DNA from: Pseudohongiella acticola
Lineage (GTDB): Bacteria; Pseudomonadota; Gammaproteobacteria; Pseudomonadales; Pseudohongiellaceae
NCBI RefSeq assembly: GCF_001758195.1
Contig: NZ_MASR01000001.1
Span: forward strand, 2,728,001-2,792,000
DNA: 64,000 bases
Direction: 5' to 3'
The position numbers and the translations under genes are program-made. How positions within the stretch are numbered: position 1 is the stretch's first letter; each line of letters opens with the position of its first letter. The notes under the pieces were generated by a model. That model was not told where the DNA came from. It saw only the letters and a program-made list of their open reading frames with translations, and ran no database searches. Below, in pieces: positions 52,606-61,203 of this stretch.

Positions 52606-52872
52606 TCAATCTGACTGGCCAATAATGCGTTTGAGTAATTCCTGATCGCTGAACAGGTTGGTCAGGGTCCAGCCAAAGCGGACCACGACCAGGTCCCGGG
52701 ACGGCACAATATAAAGGCGTTGTTTGCCCAGACCGGCCGCCATAAAAATGTCCTCCCCCAGTGCCGGCATGACGTTATCTCCCGTCGGTCGGCCATCCTC
52801 AGGTACGGCGTCCAGTGCCGGGTCATAAGAGCCCGCAACAGGCCGGTTCAGCCATCAGGTCAATCCGTAGCC
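52606..52872 (-). pseudogene. Remnant of a serine hydrolase (beta-lactamase family) C-terminus
   Basis: The minus-strand frame ending with TGA at 52606-52608 encodes about 83 residues that read like the end of a class C-type serine hydrolase: WLNRPVAG, MPALGEDIFMAAGLGKQR, LYIVPSRDLVVVRFG and a final helix. Just upstream, in the same frame, GYGLT precedes a TGA at 52855-52857 where relatives have a tryptophan, so one base change (TGG to TGA) would explain the stop. The catalytic N-terminal region is absent upstream, where the frame holds unrelated sequence. The stretch up to 53033 contains no other gene. Confidence 0.7.
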
Positions 52873-53033
52873 CTGATCAGCGCTTCGCTGATCTGTTGCA
52901 ACCTGATCTGGTAGGAGCGCCGCTCGGGATAGAGTGTGACACAGCTGTCGAGAAAACCGCTTGAGCCGGTATACTGGCCACGTGCCTGCAGCCATTGTGA
53001 AAGCCCGGTTAATGGCAGGCAAGTTCAGTCCGG

Positions 53034-53717
53034 CTACGCCTCAGGTGACGCCCGCAGGGAAACATGCGCCGCCACGTGCTCATACAAGCGGCACAACTGT
53101 TCCTGTTCCGCCCCATCAACCCCGGCCAAAAGCCCCAGCAGTGGCGTATGACCGGCGATGGCGACATCAGTCCCACCGGCGAGCCGAAGCACGCCCAGGC
53201 CTTCACCGGCCGGAAACAGGCTTGCCTGCCCATGGCGCTGACAGTCCTGCCACAGCGCAGGCGTGGTATTGATGGCATGCAATACCAGCACACCGCCAGC
53301 TCTGATCAATGGCAGCCAGCGAGATACGGTGGCTGCCGCGTCAGCTTCTTTTTGACAGTCGATATGCAGCAGATCGATGCTCTGCGGCGCAAATCGTTGT
53401 TCAGGTTGGTCCGGGGCAGCGTCCAGTTGGTAGGAAAAACCGGCATAGTGATCCCGGTTGTAACGGTTGCTGGTGTCCGGGTCGTCGGCTTTGCCAAAGG
53501 CGTAAACCAGGCTGTCCACCTGATGGTCTTTGATCGCCTGGCAGAAGGCAAAACTGGCCTGCTCGCCGTCGCCCAGGGTCAGGTCAACCACCAGGGTCGG
53601 GTGAAGGCTCGCCGCCAGGTCATAGAGCAGCGGCAGATGCGGTAGCCAACGGTCATGACGCTGTGGCCAGGGAAGTTGGTAACGTTCAAGTGATTCCGGC
53701 AGGTAAAGATCGTTCAT
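53034..53717 (-). CDS. Class I SAM-dependent methyltransferase
   Basis: A 227-residue protein with a Rossmann-type pattern: VVDLTLGDGEQASF as the SAM strand, LLHIDCQKEADA and a late GGVLVLHAIN strand. This set is seen in cluster-associated sugar methyltransferases of polysaccharide loci, which cap or decorate glycans. The methyl acceptor is not known. The ATG shares one base with the stop of the tandem glycosyltransferase gene. Beyond its TAG, the same frame continues past two stops for about 50 sensible codons, so the protein may have lost a C-terminal tail. It is the last intact gene of the export operon. Confidence 0.75.
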   Translation of the reverse strand: MNDLYLPESLERYQLPWPQRHDRWLPHLPLLYDLAASLHPTLVVDLTLGDGEQASFAFCQAIKDHQVDSLVYAFGKADDPDTSNRYNRDHYAGFSYQLDAAPDQPEQRFAPQSIDLLHIDCQKEADAAATVSRWLPLIRAGGVLVLHAINTTPALWQDCQRHGQASLFPAGEGLGVLRLAGGTDVAIAGHTPLLGLLAGVDGAEQEQLCRLYEHVAAHVSLRASPEA

Positions 53718-55696
53718 CAGCGGTTATATCCTCCATCGTCTATCCAGGGGTCACGATCTTCACCGGCAAACCGGTTAAAACGCTGACGGCCGCGACTGCA
53801 GGATTCTGCTATAAACGGCATCACCTGGCGGGGCAAGGGCCCAAAAAATTGGGGTTGTCGTCGTACCGCCTGATAGTCGTTGCCACGGATCTGGCGAAAT
53901 TCCTGCTGGAACTGCTGCAATTGGTCGGGCAGCTCGTTGCGGTAGCTGGTAGTGACACCGCCGTGATACTGGTGGAAGACACCTTCGCCCCAGAGCAGGT
54001 AGAGCGGCGACTGTTCACGGCGGACCAGCCTTTGATAAAGATCCATATTGACGCTGCCGCCGCCGGGTGAGCGGAAAGCCGTGTCGGCGCCACCACTTTC
54101 CAGAAATGCCTTGCGGCTGCAGAAAAGCAGGTGCGACTCCATCGCCGGATGCAGTAGACCGTGTGGATTGGCGCCACTGAAGCAGCCGATATTGAACAGC
54201 TCGTAGGGTGACTGCGGCCAGCCGCTGTTCTGCAACAGCTCGCGTTCCCGGGATTGATCATAACCGGCCTTGCTGCTGACTTCCTGGCGCTCGCTGCCCA
54301 GGTGGTAGCCCGGTACGCTGACCAGGCAGTCGGGATCGTTTGCATACAGCCAGGCCACCTGCTGCAGAATGCCCGGGGTGAGCATGTAAGCGCTGTCGAT
54401 AAGAATGCCAATCACATCGCCGCGGGCCATATTGACAGCTTCGTTTAGTGCATTAGCAGGAGAAGTGTCAGGTGTCTCTCGTAATTGGTGCCGGATGTCA
54501 CCTTCGAAGTCGTCAATCAAAGACAAAGGTAGTGGCGACGGTGAAGGATTCTCAATCACAATAACTTCATAGTTCAGCTCCGTGCCCAGTGTCAGGTAGC
54601 CCGGCGACAGCGAGTGCAGCGTATGACGAAATTGGTCGGGGATGTTGTGCACGACACAGACAATACTGATTTTGGGTGCAGTCCTGATGAAGCCTTGCCA
54701 ACGGGATTCATCGTGCCCGGACGGTTCATCTTCCCAGAACTCACGCTGCAGTGTTGCCAGGCGGTGGTATCTGTTCTCCGCCATGCGCACGGATTCGGCC
54801 AGATGTGGCTCAGCATGACGGCCTACCGGCCCAAAGAATATAGGCTGTCGGCGCAAGGCAAAGAACGCGTTCTGCCAGATTTCCTGCAATTGTGTCTTGA
54901 AACCCAACACACGTTGACTCTGTGCCTCGTCGGAGCGGGTAGTGACGCCACCGTGATACTGATGGAAGCTGCCTTCACCGGGTAAAACATAGACATGGCT
55001 GGCCACACACAAACCCAGCTGACGCAAAATATGCAAATTGACAGCACCGCCGCCGGAAGCGACAAAGCGGGGGTCTGCGCATTGCTGCTCAATCAGGTGG
55101 GAGGTTTTGCAAAACAGGGCACTGGCTTCCATAAACGGCTGCAAGAAGCCGCGCTTGTTGCCGGGGGAAAAACAGGCATGACGGAACAGGCGATAACCAT
55201 TCTGTTGCCAGTCTTCTTCCCGGAACATCTGCTCCTGCCAGTTCAGTAAGCCCGGCAGGTCTTCGACCAGATGCTGTTGCTTTTGTCCCAGGTGATACCC
55301 CGGCACGGCGACCAGCGCATTGTTCTCATTTTCAAGAATGCACAGCGCCTGAGCCAGGACGCCCGGAGTCAGCATCTGGGCACCGTCCAGAATCAGGCAG
55401 GCGAATGGGGCACGGCATTGCTCCAGCGCAAAGGCCATGGCGGCGACAGGTGAAACACCCGATTCGGTGCGTAGATAGTAGCGGAAGTTCCCGGGCAAAG
55501 CCTGAACACTCGCAGTCAGCATGTTATTGCCTGAGTCGTTTTCGACGACAACAATCTCGTAGTCCGCTTCGTCGATTGCATCCTGATATTCAGCGCTCAG
55601 CGTCGTTAATGTGCGTGACAGAGCCTCCGGCATGTTCCAGGCAATGACAACGACAGAGAGTCGTGGTGTTGGTTCAGTTTTCATAGCCGTATACAT
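53717..55696 (-). CDS. Tandem family 2 glycosyltransferase (two GT2 domains)
   Basis: A 659-residue protein with two homologous GT-A domains (about 10-320 and 335-640). Each opens with a nucleotide-binding strand (LSVVVIAWN; ISIVCVVHN), has an acidic site followed by A-x-M-L-T-P-G (LDGAQMLTPG; IDSAYMLTPG) and ends with a nearly identical GEG-x-FHQYHGGVTT element. It therefore probably transfers two sugars in succession or builds a repeating disaccharide on the cytoplasmic face. The single-domain enzyme at 57446-58492 is a third copy. Start is Met1 or Met5; the gene overlaps the sulfotransferase gene by about 20 nt. Confidence 0.88.
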   Translation of the reverse strand: MYTAMKTEPTPRLSVVVIAWNMPEALSRTLTTLSAEYQDAIDEADYEIVVVENDSGNNMLTASVQALPGNFRYYLRTESGVSPVAAMAFALEQCRAPFACLILDGAQMLTPGVLAQALCILENENNALVAVPGYHLGQKQQHLVEDLPGLLNWQEQMFREEDWQQNGYRLFRHACFSPGNKRGFLQPFMEASALFCKTSHLIEQQCADPRFVASGGGAVNLHILRQLGLCVASHVYVLPGEGSFHQYHGGVTTRSDEAQSQRVLGFKTQLQEIWQNAFFALRRQPIFFGPVGRHAEPHLAESVRMAENRYHRLATLQREFWEDEPSGHDESRWQGFIRTAPKISIVCVVHNIPDQFRHTLHSLSPGYLTLGTELNYEVIVIENPSPSPLPLSLIDDFEGDIRHQLRETPDTSPANALNEAVNMARGDVIGILIDSAYMLTPGILQQVAWLYANDPDCLVSVPGYHLGSERQEVSSKAGYDQSRERELLQNSGWPQSPYELFNIGCFSGANPHGLLHPAMESHLLFCSRKAFLESGGADTAFRSPGGGSVNMDLYQRLVRREQSPLYLLWGEGVFHQYHGGVTTSYRNELPDQLQQFQQEFRQIRGNDYQAVRRQPQFFGPLPRQVMPFIAESCSRGRQRFNRFAGEDRDPWIDDGGYNR

Positions 55697-56426
55697 TCAG
55701 CATGTCGCCGCAGCAGTCCCGGATGTAGGTCAACTCCTCGTCCGTCAGTATGCCACGATAGCGGTCCTGTTCGTCGCCTACAACGATATCTTCAGGAAAC
55801 TCCTCAATGGGCTTTTCGCCCAGGAAGGCTAGAATGCCATTTACCGTTTCCAGAGGAAAGTCGCACAGGTCCCGATACCTCAGTTCGTGAACGCGGTCAG
55901 GAAAGCCTTTACGGTACTCGTTAACAAGGTGTACGCTTTCCAGCCAGTAATTGATGGCGCCACGGAGTGGCTGCCGGGCTAACATGCCTCCAGCCCTGAG
56001 GCTGGCCACGACATTGTAGGGATGTCGATGTATATGTATGAAACGCGATTCAGGATACATAGCGCTTAATAGCAGCATGCCATACACATTCTGCGGTGAT
56101 TTATCGAACCAGCGCTTGCCGGAATGGTTGTTATTGTCCTTGAATATACGCGCGTAGTTATCCATCAGGTCTTTGCGATGACGTCCCTGCTGCAGGGTGT
56201 AAAAAAAGTCAAATTCGTTGAGCCCATCCAGTTCTCTGTGCTGTCGAAATACTTTGTTCTTTAGATAACTTCTTTCGAAATCTTCTGTGCCATAGGGCTC
56301 CGCCCAACGAAAAAAGTGGGTTTCTTCAGGTGCGCACAATCTGGGGTGTCTGCGCAATATGTCACGTAACAACGTCGTTCCCGAGCGCACGCTGCCAACA
56401 ATGAAAAACGGGTGCTTACTGCTCAT
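55674..56426 (-). CDS. Sulfotransferase family protein
   Basis: A 250-residue enzyme. The 5'-phosphosulfate loop of PAPS sulfotransferases is GSVRSGTTLLRDIL (about 11-24), and the 3'-phosphate region is FIHIHRHPYNVVASLR (about 128-143). LRYRDLCDFP fits the substrate half. It should transfer sulfate from PAPS to a sugar hydroxyl during polysaccharide assembly in the cytoplasm. It overlaps the PhyH gene by 11 nt and the tandem GT2 gene by 23 nt. Confidence 0.87.
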   Translation of the reverse strand: MSSKHPFFIVGSVRSGTTLLRDILRRHPRLCAPEETHFFRWAEPYGTEDFERSYLKNKVFRQHRELDGLNEFDFFYTLQQGRHRKDLMDNYARIFKDNNNHSGKRWFDKSPQNVYGMLLLSAMYPESRFIHIHRHPYNVVASLRAGGMLARQPLRGAINYWLESVHLVNEYRKGFPDRVHELRYRDLCDFPLETVNGILAFLGEKPIEEFPEDIVVGDEQDRYRGILTDEELTYIRDCCGDMLNVYGYEN

Positions 56427-57438
56427 CGGTATTTGGCTCTTGTGATCCAGTCTGTTGTTTCTGTTGCGTCTGTCGCTGCCTGCGATATTCTGATTCAGCC
56501 CGAAGCGCGTGGTTCAGGTGGGTCTCGGGCAGTCTGTGATACTCGTCACTCCAGGGTACTTCGGTGTAGTCATGCTGTTGCCAGTAATAACAAAACCGTT
56601 TGTCTTTCCAGCCCTGATAGATCGAATCCCACGACTCGCGCGCGAAATGTGGCTCCAGTACCGGAGGTGTTAACGCGTCGCCGTCGGGTAGATAGCGGTA
56701 ATCGACCGACAGTCGCAGATATTGGCTATCGTGATTGGGCAGGGCGCGGTGCACGGTTGTCGAAGAAAACAGAATCACGTCTCCCGGTCGGTAATGGGTG
56801 CTGACCCAGGGCAGGCGTTGCAGATGGTCCGGTAACACAGCCTGTCTGTTGCCCGGTCCAAGATGGAAATCCAGCGGCAGAATGGTATTGCCCTGGTTCG
56901 AGCCTTGCAGAATGGCCAGACCACCGCGTGATACTGGTACATCGGTTAATGGAATCCAGGCAGCGGTCAGGCGCAGGCTACCCTGATTATTGGGGAAATC
57001 CTGGTGCGGTGGCGTGGTGGCGGCATCATGTTCAGGCCAGCCAAAACGGCAGATCGAGAGCGGGTGAGGAAAACAGTCACTGGCCAGAACCCGTTGCATG
57101 ATCTGCAGCAACACCGGTTGATGTGCCAGCGCATAAAATGGCTCCAGGCGCATGACTTCGTCATAGACATCAAAGAAGCCTTCGGAGGCCTCACCTTCGC
57201 GCATCGGGGAGCGAATGGTAGTGATCGAGCCGGTGTCTTCGTCATTTTTTATCCAGCCATGCTTGTGCAAAATACTTGCGATGGATTGGCGCAGCCGGGT
57301 GACCGCCGTAGCTGGCAAAAGATTGCGAAACAGCAGGTAACCGTTCTTTGTCATACGGGTTTGCAGAACCTGGTCCGGTTCGGCTATCGAAGACGCCTGC
57401 ATTGGTTGTAGCGGCGGGCTGTTGGCATCAACACTCAC
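56416..57438 (-). CDS. Phytanoyl-CoA dioxygenase (PhyH) family protein
   Basis: A 340-residue Fe(II)/2-oxoglutarate dioxygenase. The iron ligands are H-x-D in PPHQDFPNNQG and a distal His in TTVHRALPNH, with the 2-oxoglutarate Arg nearby in YLRLSVDYRY. PhyH proteins in secondary-metabolite and glycan loci hydroxylate or otherwise oxidise small molecules; the substrate here may be a sugar or its substituent. I start at GTG 57438, after GGAGGAG and next to the stop of the GT2 gene; the ORF could also begin at 57522 inside that gene. Confidence 0.82.
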   Translation of the reverse strand: MSVDANSPPLQPMQASSIAEPDQVLQTRMTKNGYLLFRNLLPATAVTRLRQSIASILHKHGWIKNDEDTGSITTIRSPMREGEASEGFFDVYDEVMRLEPFYALAHQPVLLQIMQRVLASDCFPHPLSICRFGWPEHDAATTPPHQDFPNNQGSLRLTAAWIPLTDVPVSRGGLAILQGSNQGNTILPLDFHLGPGNRQAVLPDHLQRLPWVSTHYRPGDVILFSSTTVHRALPNHDSQYLRLSVDYRYLPDGDALTPPVLEPHFARESWDSIYQGWKDKRFCYYWQQHDYTEVPWSDEYHRLPETHLNHALRAESEYRRQRQTQQKQQTGSQEPNTDEQ

Positions 57439-57445
57439 GTGGTAA

Positions 57446-58492
57446 TCACTCCTCCGGCGGCACGTCTGGAAAACGTTTCGGATGCATGACACGTTTGGCC
57501 GCCTGTTCACTGTAATTCTCAATCAGTTCGCCTTCCATGGCGCGGCGACGCTTGGCTGAATGGTGAACAAATCGCATGACACTCGGGTGCAGGGCGCCCA
57601 GATAGACTGGCTCCTTTTGGGCAGGCGAATAATACTTCCCGCGCAGAGCGTGGTACTGGTCAAAATGGCGCTGCATCATGGCATCTCGCTCTTCGCTGCC
57701 ACTGGTTGTGGCGCCACCGTGGTACTGGTGGAAGGAGCCTTCGCCGGGCAAAAATACATGTCGGCTTTTTTCAAGTTCCAGCGCACGTTTATAAAAATCG
57801 AGATTGCACTGACCGCCGCCGGATTCAGTAAAACCGGTATCGAATCCGCCCAATTGGTCGAACATCTGCCGGGTTATGCCTAGGCTGTTGCTTTCCCCCA
57901 GTGGTCTGAAAAAGCCGCTGCGGCTGGTGCCGCTGAGACAGGCAATGTCGAGCAGCCTGTAGCCGTCATCGCGCCAGTTCACACTTGCCAGCAACTGTTG
58001 CTCCTGCTTTTCGTTGTAACCGTTAAGCACCGCTTTCTGTTGCAGCTCGTCACCCAGATGATAGCCGGGCACAGAGACAACGGCAGAATCATATAACCGG
58101 TTGGCCAGTAGCAGATGGTGGACCAGTCCGGGGGTGACCATGCGGGCGCCGTCAACCATCAGACACAGCTGTTCTCCGCGTGCCTGTGCAACGCCAAAAT
58201 TCACGGCATGCACCGGCGTGGGCAAATTCTCGTCGCGCAGAAAGTAGCGGATTGGCCCCCTGATCTGTTTCAACGCCTCGTTGTCTATATTGGCGTCGGA
58301 ACGATTCTCGACTGCAATAATTTCGTAGTCGTCTGCGCTGACGTGTTGCTGAAAGTCAGTGCTCAGCGTGTACAGTGTATTCAGCGCCTGACGCGGCATA
58401 CGGTAGAACACGATCACTACGGAGAGTTTTGGTGTTCTGTGCCTGCCGGTCAGATAAGTCCTGATTCTGTTCAGCATCCCGCTCCCGTTCAC
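57446..58492 (-). CDS. Family 2 glycosyltransferase
   Basis: A roughly 345-residue GT-A enzyme. It has LSVVIVFYRMP at the start, the acidic site and motif VDGARMVTPG, GGGQCNLDFYKRA and the element GEGSFHQYHGGATT shared with both domains of the tandem GT2 protein. It should add a sugar to the growing glycan in the cytoplasm. The frame opens with GTG 58492, sharing one base with the upstream stop; ATG 58477 after GGGAG is an equally good start. Confidence 0.88.
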   Translation of the reverse strand: MNGSGMLNRIRTYLTGRHRTPKLSVVIVFYRMPRQALNTLYTLSTDFQQHVSADDYEIIAVENRSDANIDNEALKQIRGPIRYFLRDENLPTPVHAVNFGVAQARGEQLCLMVDGARMVTPGLVHHLLLANRLYDSAVVSVPGYHLGDELQQKAVLNGYNEKQEQQLLASVNWRDDGYRLLDIACLSGTSRSGFFRPLGESNSLGITRQMFDQLGGFDTGFTESGGGQCNLDFYKRALELEKSRHVFLPGEGSFHQYHGGATTSGSEERDAMMQRHFDQYHALRGKYYSPAQKEPVYLGALHPSVMRFVHHSAKRRRAMEGELIENYSEQAAKRVMHPKRFPDVPPEE

Positions 58493-59235
58493 TATTCACT
58501 CTCCGGTTTCGGCAGGTCCGGAAGTGACTGCCAGTCCGTGTCAGTTGTCGCCCGTACACTTTTGTCGTCGCGGCCATTGCTGTAGTAGTACAAGGCTATC
58601 GATTTTCGCGTCACGCCAGCGGGGCATGTTAGCCGGCGCGGGTGACCGTGGAAGGATGTGTTATCCGTATTAAAAATCACACAGCGGCCGAATTCTGGCC
58701 GAATATTGCGTTCACAGCGGCTCATGTCTCTGGACCACAGCTCCAGATTGCCACCGTATTGGTCTTGCCAATCATGATTGAGAAAAAGCAGCAGATTGAG
58801 CCTGCGGTCAAGTTGGTAACGCTCCTGCCTGGTAAAATCAGCATGAACGCCCAGCACCCCGCCGGGGAGTATCTGGTGCAGGCCGCCCCCCTGCAGCGAG
58901 GGATCGGGTAGCAGATTCTCAATGCCGGTGAGGCGTTCGAGAAAGTGCAGGAAGGGGCCACTGTTCAGTGCATGGATCAACTGCCTTGCCTGCAGAGGCA
59001 TTTCCAGTTCGCTACGCAGGCCCAGTTTTGCGTACTGCATGTCCTGGTTGTTTGAGCGTACATGCATGCGGCGCCAACTGTCGGTCTGTTCCGGTGTCGG
59101 AAAGGTCTGCAGAATCTGCTCCAGAAAACCGGCTTCAACAACATCTTCCATCACGATATGCGGGAAGGGTTGAGCTGCCATGTAATTCTGATGCAGTTGA
59201 TTGGCCAGTTCATAGAGGCGGTGGTAGTCAATCAT
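58492..59235 (-). CDS. 2-oxoglutarate/Fe(II) oxygenase (prolyl 4-hydroxylase-like)
   Basis: A 247-residue dioxygenase with the H-x-D in VHADFTRQ, the distal His in TSFHGHPRRL and the co-substrate Arg in TRKSIALYYYS. LNLLLFLNHDW and GGNLELW give the double-stranded beta-helix core. Similar enzymes hydroxylate proline, sugars or lipids; in a polysaccharide operon modification of a sugar or its amino-acid substituent is likely. It overlaps the coiled-coil sulfotransferase gene by 8 nt. Confidence 0.88.
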   Translation of the reverse strand: MIDYHRLYELANQLHQNYMAAQPFPHIVMEDVVEAGFLEQILQTFPTPEQTDSWRRMHVRSNNQDMQYAKLGLRSELEMPLQARQLIHALNSGPFLHFLERLTGIENLLPDPSLQGGGLHQILPGGVLGVHADFTRQERYQLDRRLNLLLFLNHDWQDQYGGNLELWSRDMSRCERNIRPEFGRCVIFNTDNTSFHGHPRRLTCPAGVTRKSIALYYYSNGRDDKSVRATTDTDWQSLPDLPKPESE

Positions 59236-60481
59236 TGCTGTCCCTTTGAGCCGGTTGCTGCCGGTTGAGCCAATGTATTGCCAATCGACCAGGCACCGAA
59301 TGCGCGAGCGCAGTCCACCTGGCTTCCAGCTCTCTGATCCGATGCTCCAGGGTGTTTATATAGCGGGCTGCGTTGCGTCGTTCGCCGTCGGACCACTCAA
59401 GCGCTTCGGCGTGCTTCTTCAGCTCTTGCGAAACAGCGGTCAGCTGCTCAGATACCGATATCAATTGTTCATTCATTAAATTGTGTTCGTGCCGGGCAAT
59501 CTGCAGGTCTTTGTCTCGTTGCACGACAATGGATTCGGCGTGATCGTATTCGCGGTTGCGTTGCTGCAGCTGTTGATCTCTTTCGTCGATTGTCGACAGT
59601 GCGTGCTCGTGAAGTTGTCCGATCCGGAACTGTTCGCGGTGAGATGCCAGCAGCGCTTGCGTTAACGCGTCAACCACGGTCAGTGGGTCGGCTGCGTCAA
59701 GCTTATGTGCAGCAGGGCTGCGGCTTGAGGTGCCTTCAGCACTCAGGTATTGCTGGTATAGCGCCTGCGTTTTTTGCCCGATTCCGCTGACCGGCTCGCC
59801 GCCGCTATTGCGATGGTGTCGCAGGTTATTGTCGATGACTGAGCTCAGTGCTTCCGTCTGTCCGTCACATGAAAACCCGAGTTCGGTGAGGGCAGTCAAT
59901 AGCCGTGCCGGGCCATTTTCCAGCAACGCATCGTAGTCAACGAACCGGCGCGGCAGGTCGGTACTGTGCAATACGGCTTCCTGCATGTAGACAGACCACA
60001 ATAGCGCGGCCTGAGACTCCGGCAGACCATCGCGCTGTGCCAATGAGGCTGCGACAGCCTGGGGCGCCCTCAGCGCCAGCAGGCACCCTGCTGTCCAGCC
60101 GCATTGTTCGGCAGCACTGAGCCAGAAAGGCAGCAGCCGGCACAGTCGAGGATCCTTGATCACAGCAGGTAAGCGCGCGGCGTAGCTTGCCTGCAGGTGC
60201 GAGACAGCTGCGCTCATCAGCCTGGTAATGTCAGTTCGCTGCAACCAGTCTGGTGGAAGTGGTGATACCGAACTCCAGTGCAGTCCAAGTGTTTCCAGTA
60301 TCTGCTCATTCAATTCAACCACCAGGCGGTCTTCCCAGAAGCCCCGGCTATTGACCTGGCTGTCGTCCGCTACCCGGTCGTCCGCAATGCTGAAACCGGC
60401 GCGGTAGCAGGCTTCGGCCAGTGCTGACGTGCCACTGCGATGCATGCCGCAGATCAGCAGAATGTCTGGTGTGGCGCTCAC
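59228..60481 (-). CDS. Sulfotransferase-like protein with C-terminal coiled coil
   Basis: A 417-residue protein. Residues about 5-235 resemble a sulfotransferase: the phosphate loop is CGMHRSGTSALAEACYRAG and the second site includes IKDPRLCRLLPFW. Residues about 265-400 are a long Glu/Gln-rich coiled coil (HALSTIDERDQQLQQRNREY and following heptads), followed by a short basic end. The coiled coil may tether the enzyme to partners or measure chain length, as coiled coils do in some polysaccharide termination proteins; that is inference. It overlaps the ABC ATPase gene by 4 nt. Confidence 0.8.
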   Translation of the reverse strand: MSATPDILLICGMHRSGTSALAEACYRAGFSIADDRVADDSQVNSRGFWEDRLVVELNEQILETLGLHWSSVSPLPPDWLQRTDITRLMSAAVSHLQASYAARLPAVIKDPRLCRLLPFWLSAAEQCGWTAGCLLALRAPQAVAASLAQRDGLPESQAALLWSVYMQEAVLHSTDLPRRFVDYDALLENGPARLLTALTELGFSCDGQTEALSSVIDNNLRHHRNSGGEPVSGIGQKTQALYQQYLSAEGTSSRSPAAHKLDAADPLTVVDALTQALLASHREQFRIGQLHEHALSTIDERDQQLQQRNREYDHAESIVVQRDKDLQIARHEHNLMNEQLISVSEQLTAVSQELKKHAEALEWSDGERRNAARYINTLEHRIRELEARWTALAHSVPGRLAIHWLNRQQPAQRDSND

Positions 60482-61203
60482 GATGTTGCTCCTTTGTCGG
60501 CGGTCAGTTTGCGCAGGTGTTCACGATAGTTTGTCACCACCGTCTCCGGTTCGCCCTGCTCTACCGTGCGCCCGTTTTCAATCCACACAACGCGCGAGCA
60601 CAGGTTTCGGATAGCAGGTTCATTGTGAGCCACCAGTACCACGGTTCTGTTGGATAACATGCGCTCTCGCAGCACGGCGGCGGATTTTTCCCGGAAGCCG
60701 GAGTCACCAACGGCAAGCATTTCATCAATCAACATGACATCCGGGTCCGCACTCATGGCAATGGCAAAGCCGAGGCGTGCTGACATTCCCATGGAATAGG
60801 TTGCCACCGGCGCATCAGCGTAATCCTCGAGTTCGGCAAATTCCATGATTTCGGGAATTCGTGCTTCTATCTCATCCCTGCCCATGCCGAACAGCATGCC
60901 GCTCATGATGATATTGTCTCTGGCCGACAGTTGTTCCAGAAAGCCCAGTCGCAGAGACAGGATCACATAGCTGGCCGGGCGCCTGACAAGTTCACCACGA
61001 TCCGGGCGTATGATGTCGGCCAACAGTTTTAGCAGCGTGGTCTTGCCTGCACCGTTTCTGCCAATGATGCCTAAAGTCTCGCCTTTGTACAGTTGCAGGC
61101 TGACATCATCCAGTGCCCAGTAACATTCGTCATTGCCGAACAGGCGGCGACGGCGGTAGCAGACGCCAGTGTTTTTCAGGTCAAGCAGCAACTCTTCGCT
61201 CAT
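60478..61203 (-). CDS. ABC transporter ATP-binding protein (Wzt-type, no carbohydrate-binding domain)
   Basis: A 241-residue ATPase of the polysaccharide/polyol phosphate exporter branch. Walker A is GRNGAGKTT (about 47-55), the signature region is YSMGMSARLGFA, Walker B is VMLIDEMLAVGD and the switch histidine is in VLVAHNEPA. Wzt proteins that read terminal sugars carry an extra C-terminal domain of about 150-200 residues; this one stops after the ATPase, so the export is probably not coupled to recognition of a capped end. It pairs with the permease gene, overlapping it by 4 nt. Confidence 0.93.
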   Translation of the reverse strand: MSEELLLDLKNTGVCYRRRRLFGNDECYWALDDVSLQLYKGETLGIIGRNGAGKTTLLKLLADIIRPDRGELVRRPASYVILSLRLGFLEQLSARDNIIMSGMLFGMGRDEIEARIPEIMEFAELEDYADAPVATYSMGMSARLGFAIAMSADPDVMLIDEMLAVGDSGFREKSAAVLRERMLSNRTVVLVAHNEPAIRNLCSRVVWIENGRTVEQGEPETVVTNYREHLRKLTADKGATS

